11,255 bases of DNA from JAQUGA01 sp964521105 (GTDB taxonomy: Bacteria > Bacteroidota > Bacteroidia > Bacteroidales > WCHB1-69): the NCBI GenBank assembly GCA_964521105.1, contig CAZFPO010000099.1:1-11255 (forward strand), written 5' to 3'. Both the position numbers and the translations under genes were made by a program. This document shows positions 6,375 to 11,255 of this stretch, one piece after another (the first letter of the stretch is position 1; every line of letters begins with the position of its first letter). Below the pieces are notes generated by a model. That model was given only the letters and a program-made list of their open reading frames with translations, was not told the DNA's origin and did not search any database.

Positions 6375-8408
6375 ATGAAAACATATTCCATTCCGTTTAT
6401 GATTATGATGTTAGTCGGTATTCAAACGTCTAGTGCTCAACAATTACCAATTATCAATGCCAATGTAGTTTCAAAAGTTTGTAAAAACCTCGAAACAAAA
6501 CATGGAAATAGAGCAAAATTCCGCATTGAAAAAGGAGTAAAGCAAATTGCAAGTTTATGGCAAGCAAAAGATGGTAATGCTTCCGATTTTGAGACATTTT
6601 GTTCCGAAAATTTTATTTCGGAGGATGCTCAAATATCTAAGTTGTTTGATAGAATTCAAACTAATTTTGAAATTTTATATGGACATTACAACAAAATTAG
6701 CATCGATTTTAAGCGTCCACTTCATCTCGAAGGGTACGATTTATTAGCCATTGATGATATGTTTGGAGCTTTCGATCCATTTTCGCATGTCAAAGACGAT
6801 TTTTTTGAAAATAAAATAGCATTTATAATTGCCTTAAATTTTCCTTTTTATACCCTTGAAGAGAAGAAGATTGCTGGTGATAAATGGACCGCTCGCGAAT
6901 GGGGCTATGCCAGAGTAGGCGATATTTTTACTTCACGAGTTCCGGCTAACTTAAATCAAAATCTTTCTGATGAAACCACCGCTGCCGATACTTATATCAG
7001 TAATTATAATATTTATATGGGTAATGTCCTCGACAATACCGGTAAAAGCCCGTTTCCAAAAGATTTAAAACTAATTACTCACTGGGGATTGCGAGATGAA
7101 TTAAAAACCCATTATGCCGACAAAAAAAATGGTTTAGAAAAGCAAAAACTTATTTATACCATTATGAGGCGAATAATTACGCAAACTATTCCTAACGAGG
7201 TTATAAATTCGGATAAATACACTTGGAATCCATATTCAAATAAGGTTTTTGATAATGTAAATGAGGTTAAAACAGTTAGTGAACCAAATACTCGTTACGA
7301 ACACATGCTCAATATTTTCAAAGCGATGAAACAAATTGATGCATACAGTCCAAATTATCCAAATTATATTTCTCGAAAATTTGATGAAGAGATGGAAGTG
7401 TCGCAAAAGGAAGTGGAACAAATGTTTATCAATTTTGTATCTTCTCCACAGGTTTTAAAAGTAGCAAAGCTTATCGAACGTCGCCTTGAACGTAAGTTAC
7501 AACCCTTTGATATTTGGTACGATGGATTTAAATCACGTAGTTCAATCTCGCAAGAAGAATTGGATAAAAAAGTACGAGAAAAATACCCAAATAAAGAAGC
7601 ATTTGTTAGAGGTTTACCTGTTATTTTATCACAACTAGGTTTTCCAAATGATAAAATAAATTTCATTTGTTCAAAAATTGAAGTGGATGGCTCAATAGGT
7701 GCTGGTCATGCATGGGGCTCCATGATGAAAGATGATAATGCACATCTACGTACTCGAATTGGTAAAGACGGAATGAATTATAAAGGGTATAATATTGCGG
7801 TTCATGAATTTGGTCACAATGTAGAACAAACCATATCGTTGCATCTTGTTGATAATTATTTTATGAATGGTGTGCCAAATACTGCTTTTACCGAAGCATT
7901 AGCTTTTATTTTTCAAAAACGAGATTTAGAACTATTAGGAATAACGAATTCGAATGCTCAGCAAAAAAATTTAATGGCTTTAGATATATTTTGGGGTTGC
8001 TACGAAATAATGGGCGTTTCGTTGGTTGACATGTATGCTTGGCAGTGGATGTACGAAAATCCTAATGCTACAGCCGAACAACTCAAAATTCAGGTAAATA
8101 AAATCGCAATTGAAGTATGGAACAAATATTATACACCTGTTTTTGGAATAAAAGATGAACCTATTTTGGCAATTTATTCACACATGATTGACGCACCTTT
8201 GTACTTGTCAGCATATCCTATCGGACACCTTGTTGAATTCCAACTCGAAAAACATTTAGAAGGCAAAAACTTTGGTTCCGAAGTGCTTCGTATTTATGCT
8301 TTAGGCAGACTTCATCCTCAACTTTGGATGCAGAAAGCTGTTGGCGAACCATTGTCGATTCAGCCAATTTTGACGAGTGTTGATGCGGCTCTAAAAGAAG
8401 TTCGATAG
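6375..8408 (+). CDS. Exported M3-like zinc metallopeptidase (thimet oligopeptidase/PepF-like, divergent)
   Basis: A 677-residue protein. Residues 1-21 form a signal peptide (MKTYSIPFMIMMLVGIQTSSA), so it is exported to the periplasm. The zinc site HEFGH is at 477-481, and a third ligand is proposed at E507 in TEALAF, 26 residues after H481. In M3 peptidases the HExxH site is at about 470 of about 680 and the glutamate lies about 25 residues on, so length and layout fit. The C-terminus also fits: H603, Y610 and Y614 in PLYLSAYPIGHL sit where M3 enzymes have their substrate-binding His/Tyr cluster. They are followed by IYALGRLHPQLWMQKAVGEPLS, matching the M3 pattern 'L-x-x-G-x-S-x-x-P-x-x-L-x-x-A-G'. 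The N-terminal 400 residues look divergent. The gene begins 3 bases after a 12-A run. MqnA follows 19 bases later, so it is probably the first gene of that operon. M32 carboxypeptidase-like ancestry is an alternative. Confidence 0.75.
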   Translation: MKTYSIPFMIMMLVGIQTSSAQQLPIINANVVSKVCKNLETKHGNRAKFRIEKGVKQIASLWQAKDGNASDFETFCSENFISEDAQISKLFDRIQTNFEILYGHYNKISIDFKRPLHLEGYDLLAIDDMFGAFDPFSHVKDDFFENKIAFIIALNFPFYTLEEKKIAGDKWTAREWGYARVGDIFTSRVPANLNQNLSDETTAADTYISNYNIYMGNVLDNTGKSPFPKDLKLITHWGLRDELKTHYADKKNGLEKQKLIYTIMRRIITQTIPNEVINSDKYTWNPYSNKVFDNVNEVKTVSEPNTRYEHMLNIFKAMKQIDAYSPNYPNYISRKFDEEMEVSQKEVEQMFINFVSSPQVLKVAKLIERRLERKLQPFDIWYDGFKSRSSISQEELDKKVREKYPNKEAFVRGLPVILSQLGFPNDKINFICSKIEVDGSIGAGHAWGSMMKDDNAHLRTRIGKDGMNYKGYNIAVHEFGHNVEQTISLHLVDNYFMNGVPNTAFTEALAFIFQKRDLELLGITNSNAQQKNLMALDIFWGCYEIMGVSLVDMYAWQWMYENPNATAEQLKIQVNKIAIEVWNKYYTPVFGIKDEPILAIYSHMIDAPLYLSAYPIGHLVEFQLEKHLEGKNFGSEVLRIYALGRLHPQLWMQKAVGEPLSIQPILTSVDAALKEVR

Positions 8409-8427
8409 AGTCGGGCAGGAGTGAAGT

Positions 8428-9153
8428 ATGCAAAAATATAAAATTGGAAATGTCAATTATTTGAATTCTTTCCCTTTTCGTTATGGTTTGGAAGCCCACG
8501 GAATTGATTTTGAAACCTTTGTTCCATCGGCAATTGCCGATATGCTCGAAAAAAATGAATTAGATATTGGCTTAGTGCCCGTTGCAGCTTATTTAAATCA
8601 TCCGGAATGGAAAATTTTAGCTGATTATGGTATAGCTGCCGAAAAGCTAGTTCGCACGGTGCTTTTGGCTTCTAAAGTTCCAATTGAAGAGGTCAAATCA
8701 GTTCAATTCGATGCTGATTCACGATCGTCAAATCAGCTATGTAAAGTATTGATGGAAAAATATTGGAAGCTAAATCCATCTTGGAATCCCGAACATAAAG
8801 CCGATGCATATATTCAAATTGGAGATAAAGCATTTAATGCCCATCATAATTATCCTTATGTTTACGATTTAGCTCAAGAATGGAATAAATATACGGGTTT
8901 GCCTTTCGTTTTTGCCGTTTGGGTAAGCAATAAAAATATTGAACCCGATTTTGCGTTATCGTTTAGTGAAGCATTAGAATTTGGTATATCTCATATCGAT
9001 GAAACAATAGATAAATACTGCGAATTGTTAAAGATTGAAAAAGAGGAAGCAAGGAATTATTTGAATAATAATATTAGCTTTAACATAGATTTTGTCAGTC
9101 AAGTAGCCATGATTTTATTTAATGATTATTCTAAAGAAATAATTAAAACATGA
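8428..9153 (+). CDS. mqnA: Chorismate dehydratase MqnA (futalosine pathway of menaquinone synthesis)
   Basis: The 241-residue protein matches MqnA from end to end. Seen are IGNVNYLNSFPF (6-17), ELDIGLVPVAAYL (44-56), ADYGIAAEKLVRTVLLASKV (65-84), the DADSRSSNQL ligand loop (95-104), IGDKAF (131-136), and YDLAQEWNKYTGLPFVFAVW (146-165), the last being a strong family signature. MqnA dehydrates chorismate to 3-enolpyruvylbenzoate, the first step of the alternative menaquinone route. The protein has a periplasmic-binding-like fold but lacks a signal peptide, as expected for a cytoplasmic enzyme. MqnB, MqnC and MqnD are not in this window, so the pathway is dispersed. The start is ATG at 8428, 19 bases after the peptidase stop. 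The stop overlaps the next start as ATGA, indicating translational coupling. Confidence 0.93.
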   Translation: MQKYKIGNVNYLNSFPFRYGLEAHGIDFETFVPSAIADMLEKNELDIGLVPVAAYLNHPEWKILADYGIAAEKLVRTVLLASKVPIEEVKSVQFDADSRSSNQLCKVLMEKYWKLNPSWNPEHKADAYIQIGDKAFNAHHNYPYVYDLAQEWNKYTGLPFVFAVWVSNKNIEPDFALSFSEALEFGISHIDETIDKYCELLKIEKEEARNYLNNNISFNIDFVSQVAMILFNDYSKEIIKT

Positions 9154-10019
9154 AAAAAACACTCTTGGTTCTGAGTTTTGGACTTTTGATTCTAAACGTG
9201 TTTTCACAGGCTCCCAAGGCAAAACTCGATGATTTTGTGCGGTTTAAAGTTTCTACTACTTATGTTGTTTTGGAGCAAGATCCTTTCTCGTACTTTAATT
9301 CAGGAATTCGACCAAATTTGGAGTTGTTTTGGAAAATCACACCATTTAAAGTTGTGGATTACAAGGAATTTGAAACCTTAAAGAGGGATTCAAAAAACTC
9401 CTTTTTATTTGTTTCGTTGGCACAGGTGTTGAAAACTAACGCCAAATTTTCGGTGCTAAATCTGTGTATGGGCGAAAAAACGGGCGAAATTGAAAAAATG
9501 CCCGAAATTATCTCCTTGCCACTTGCCTATTACATGGAAGTAGATGATGAAGAATCGGACGAAGAAATTAACGACCCCGACTACTCCTATAAATTAGGCG
9601 GATTGCTTAAAACTATACAGTTTTATGCCGAATGGAGCATGCAAAATCCAAATCAAAATGTAGAGGAGTTTGTGAAAAAATCAAGTGTTCTATTAAAAGA
9701 TAAAGAGTTGTGGCTGCTGGCTAAAGAGTTGCCCAAAGACTTGCAAACCATCGACAAAATTAAGCAAGTTTATCCTTATCCTGTAAAATTAGTTACCGAA
9801 AAAGAGATTGAAGAAGCCATAAAAAACAAGGATGAAAAGGTTGTTTTTTTGCACAAAATCGGTCCCGAAGAGTATAAATTAACCAATGTTTTTTGCTTTA
9901 AAACTCTCTTGTCGTGTTTCGATGGTAAACCCTATTATTTTGATTACCACACTATTTCAAAAGACAAACCCGATGCTTTTTTAAAAGCGGATTTTAAGAA
10001 AATTGGGGAAGCGAAGTAG
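9150..10019 (+). CDS. Exported protein of unknown function, translationally coupled to mqnA
   Basis: The 289-residue product starts within the mqnA stop (ATGA, 9150-9153). Residues 1-20 form a signal peptide (MKKTLLVLSFGLLILNVFSQ), and cleavage is likely near the Ser-Gln-Ala junction. The mature protein is mixed alpha/beta with a short acidic patch at about 129-146 (MEVDDEESDEEINDPDYS). It has no catalytic motif, no lipobox and no further membrane helix. Phrases such as LGGLLKTIQFYAEW and DIDKIKQVYPYPVKLV-like text suggest a family seen in Bacteroidota, but I cannot name it. A periplasmic location is inferred from the signal peptide. Coupling to mqnA suggests co-expression but not necessarily a role in menaquinone synthesis. 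Confidence 0.8.
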   Translation: MKKTLLVLSFGLLILNVFSQAPKAKLDDFVRFKVSTTYVVLEQDPFSYFNSGIRPNLELFWKITPFKVVDYKEFETLKRDSKNSFLFVSLAQVLKTNAKFSVLNLCMGEKTGEIEKMPEIISLPLAYYMEVDDEESDEEINDPDYSYKLGGLLKTIQFYAEWSMQNPNQNVEEFVKKSSVLLKDKELWLLAKELPKDLQTIDKIKQVYPYPVKLVTEKEIEEAIKNKDEKVVFLHKIGPEEYKLTNVFCFKTLLSCFDGKPYYFDYHTISKDKPDAFLKADFKKIGEAK

Positions 10020-10030
10020 TTTGCACAATA

Positions 10031-10540
10031 ATGAAAATCAAAAGCAACATGAAAATATTGTTTTATACGTTGATTATTTTTACTTTCCTCGCCACCAGCT
10101 CAGCTCAGACGACAAAAAAGAGTTATGTATGCAAGAAAGAGACGAAAGAATTATGGCGAGAATTAGCTGATAGCGGAAAGTACCATGACGCAATCAAGAT
10201 TTTGTTGGACAGTATTCAAACAAGCAAGCATAAGAATAAAAATGGGACATATTGGCACATTGGACAACTCTATGCCTATAACAATGAATATGATTTTGCC
10301 ATTGAATATATGAAAAAATCAACAAGTTTTTTCGACCAACTTTTTGACAGAGAATGGCGATTATATTATAAGGGGACAATTGCTTTTCTAAAAAAAGACA
10401 AGGAAAAACTAAAGAAATATAATGATAAGTTGTGGAACAAGCATTCAGCTTACTATTATTTTAATGCTTGTAAATTGAAAGCACTGCACGATAATTTTGA
10501 CAAGCCATATAAATTGGCTTATGATGAGGCTTGTAAATAG
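10031..10540 (+). CDS. Small exported TPR-like protein
   Basis: The 169-residue frame has two possible starts: ATG at 10031 or ATG at 10049. The second gives the cleaner signal peptide MKILFYTLIIFTFLATSSAQ; the first only lengthens the basic N-region. I keep the longer form because it lies 11 bases from the previous stop. The mature region is helical. LWRELADSGKYHDAIKILLD (about 42-61) and GTYWHIGQLYAYNNEYDFAI, followed by EYMKKS (about 73-98), fit tetratricopeptide repeats, and a third degenerate helix pair (about 107-127) follows. Such proteins bind peptides or assemble complexes; the partner is unknown. It is the last gene of the probable peptidase-mqnA operon. The close spacing supports co-transcription. 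Confidence 0.75.
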   Translation: MKIKSNMKILFYTLIIFTFLATSSAQTTKKSYVCKKETKELWRELADSGKYHDAIKILLDSIQTSKHKNKNGTYWHIGQLYAYNNEYDFAIEYMKKSTSFFDQLFDREWRLYYKGTIAFLKKDKEKLKKYNDKLWNKHSAYYYFNACKLKALHDNFDKPYKLAYDEACK

Positions 10541-10588
10541 TATTACTGTGCCAATCAACAAAACGTTACAGTAGTGTCTGCTTAAAAA

Positions 10589-10622
10589 CGCTAAAATCAG
10601 CTTGTGCTGTGAGTTTATAGCG
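10589..10622. terminator. Hairpin downstream of the mqnA operon, possible transcript end
   Basis: CGCTA (10589-10593) pairs with TAGCG (10618-10622). AAA pairs with TTT with one bulge, and CAGC pairs with GCTG (10598-10609) around a TTGT loop. The stem is interrupted by bulges. No U-run follows, so if it stops transcription it is not a standard intrinsic terminator. Confidence 0.35.
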
Positions 10623-10769
10623 AATTTAGCTCAAGTAAATGCAAGCAATGCTAATAATTATTAAAAAAATCCTTGCACTAATTCTTATACTTTTACCTCT
10701 ACAAAATCTTCATTAAGCATTTTTTAATCAAAAAATACGTTAATCAACAAATAATAAATTTTAGCTAGC

Positions 10770-10862
10770 CATGAACAGGCTTATTTTGTCGCTTATTTCA
10801 ACTCGAAGTCAGCCAGCTGGCTGACATCTTCGTTTCATAAGCTAAAACTAAACCTATTCATG
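10770..10862. repeat. 93-bp imperfect palindrome with 18-bp perfect core
   Basis: The core GTCAGCCAGCTGGCTGAC (10808-10825) is a perfect palindrome. Outside it CGAA (10804-10807) pairs with TTCG (10829-10832), GCTTAT (10791-10796) with ATAAGC (10837-10842), and CATGAA/AGG (10770-10779) with CCT/TTCATG (10853-10862). The pairs are separated by small asymmetric mismatches. The two C/A mismatches on the plus strand become G-U pairs in a minus-strand RNA. It may be a MITE-like or REP-like palindromic element or a large terminator; no flanking target duplication was seen. Confidence 0.7.
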
Positions 10863-10957
10863 ACTTTTTCAGCAGACCCTACAGCAGAAAAAAATGTGTA
10901 AGAATCCGGTTTTTTGTTTTTGAAAGCAAATGATTGATCATACCGATTTGAATAATA

Positions 10958-11059
10958 ATATAGTCCAATTTCTCCGCCTTTTTGGCGGATTAATGTCCTA
11001 TTTATTATTAACATCGGCATAAAACAAATTAGAATTTGTATTACGTCATTGGACTATAT
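10958..11059. repeat. 12-bp perfect inverted repeat spanning 102 bases
   Basis: ATATAGTCCAAT (10958-10969) and ATTGGACTATAT (11048-11059) are exact reverse complements 78 bases apart. The enclosed segment holds a GC hairpin and one copy of a short direct repeat. The arms could be the ends of a small element or of a folded RNA. Confidence 0.6.
10973..10989. terminator. GC-rich hairpin TCCGCC-TTTTT-GGCGGA
   Basis: Perfect 6-bp arms, TCCGCC (10973-10978) and GGCGGA (10984-10989), enclose a five-T loop. The stem stands out in otherwise very AT-rich DNA. No U-run follows on either strand, so the terminator role is only a guess. Confidence 0.4.
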
Positions 11060-11080
11060 ACAAATTCAATTTGGTATTAG
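11024..11080 (+). repeat. Two imperfect direct repeats of about 22 bases, each internally dyadic
   Basis: Copy 1 (11024-11045) and copy 2 (11060-11080) share ACAAATT, then AATTTG, then TATTA, with one- or two-base differences. Each copy is itself a dyad (ACAAATT-AG-AATTTGT in the first). Paired dyads of this type can be regulator binding sites upstream of the following gene. Confidence 0.45.
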
Positions 11081-11089
11081 AATATCAAT

Positions 11090-11125
11090 ATTTGAAAGCA
11101 TCTATTCAAATTTTTAATATATTTG
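11090..11125 (+). promoter_or_regulatory. Promoter-like element with operator-like dyad upstream of the hsdR-like gene
   Basis: TATATTTG (11118-11125) is an exact TAnnTTTG -7 match. TTTG at 11091-11094 could be the -33 element, though the 23-base spacing is long. The dyad ATTTGAA (11090-11096) and TTCAAAT (11105-11111), with an 8-base loop, overlaps the -33 position. A second TATATTTG at 11183-11190 lies so close to the start codon that it would give an almost leaderless message. Confidence 0.4.
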
Positions 11126-11200
11126 GTGAATGAAATGGATATTGATTTAAATAGACGCATTTTTAGATTTTTAAAATTTATGTATATTTGAAAATATATG

Positions 11201-11255
11201 ATGAAATTTAACGAGGATTCAAGAGTGAAAATACCAGCCATACTGCACCTATGCA
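11201..11255 (+). CDS. hsdR: Type I restriction enzyme R subunit (HsdR-like), first residues only
   Basis: The visible protein begins MKFNEDSRVKIPAILHLC and is cut by the right edge after 18 complete codons. 'NEDSRVKIPAILHL' is the opening I associate with type I restriction-modification R subunits in Bacteroidota. These are large ATP-dependent translocase/nucleases that act with HsdM and HsdS. An in-frame ATG directly upstream at 11198 would add one Met; I chose 11201 arbitrarily between the two. The nuclease and helicase motifs lie outside the window, so the call depends on a short, recalled N-terminus. If right, hsdM and hsdS should be close by on the right. Confidence 0.6.
   Translation, partial: MKFNEDSRVKIPAILHLC

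Larger units (their letters stand above)
10541..11197. other. Repeat-rich intergenic region without a credible gene
   Basis: No open frame here has a convincing protein. The region holds hairpins and inverted repeats (listed separately), an AT palindrome TAATAATTATTA at about 10651-10662 and a CAGCAG pair near 10870-10886. It ends in a very AT-rich stretch with promoter-like elements leading into the hsdR-like start. It separates the mqnA operon from what seems to be a restriction-modification locus, so it may mark an insertion boundary. No tRNA, transposase or integrase remnant was recognised. Confidence 0.6.

Noticed and set aside
8218..8499. Minus-strand frame of 93 residues over the peptidase/mqnA junction
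   Set aside because: Both overlapped ends are conserved family regions on the plus strand; this is a shadow.
10541..10780. Possible integron attC site suggested by AACGTTA and the hairpin after the TPR-like gene
   Set aside because: The required RYYYAAC and GTTRRRY ends in paired positions are not present, and no integrase is visible.
10835..11020. Minus-strand 61-residue frame in the intergenic region
   Set aside because: It runs through the hairpins and inverted repeats, has no recognisable domain and no upstream promoter. A small gene cannot be fully excluded.
1..11255. CRISPR array, tRNA or rRNA genes, insertion sequences
   Set aside because: No regularly spaced repeats, no cloverleaf or rRNA-like stretch, and no transposase motif were seen on either strand.

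Overview
The window looks like chromosomal DNA from a member of the Bacteroidota. The base composition is strongly AT-rich, Shine-Dalgarno-like sites are scarce, and exact matches to the phylum's promoter consensus (TTTG, then TAnnTTTG) lie upstream of genes. Several exported proteins are of types common in this phylum. The genus cannot be named from the sequence. A futalosine-pathway gene (mqnA) argues against lineages that make menaquinone by the classical Men route.

Left part (1-2908, all minus strand). An N-terminal gene fragment that resembles DUF2148 ferredoxin-domain proteins runs off the left edge. It overlaps the end of a gene for a stand-alone DnaB-type RecA/helicase C-terminal domain. 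Next come a MORN-repeat (YwqK-like) lipoprotein with its own promoter and a conserved-looking exported protein of unknown function. A divergent intergenic region (2909-3043) carries promoter elements for both directions and a 15-bp dyad.

Middle part (3044-6206, plus strand). Three tightly packed genes form a small polysaccharide module: a Wzx-type flippase, a class I SAM methyltransferase and a GT4 glycosyltransferase, separated by only 4 and 6 bases.

Right part (6375-10540, plus strand). This is a probable operon: an exported M3-like zinc peptidase, MqnA (chorismate dehydratase), an exported protein of unknown function that overlaps mqnA by ATGA, and a small exported TPR-like protein.

From 10541 to about 11200 there is no credible gene. 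This stretch is rich in inverted repeats: a 93-bp imperfect palindrome with an 18-bp perfect core, a GC hairpin, a 12-bp long-range inverted repeat, two imperfect direct repeats, and dyads around a promoter-like element. It leads into the first codons of what looks like hsdR, the restriction subunit of a type I restriction-modification system, cut by the right edge. No complete new system is visible. The most unusual material is the divergent M3-like peptidase beside mqnA, the lone DnaB C-terminal domain coupled to the edge gene, and the repeat-rich region before the hsdR-like gene.
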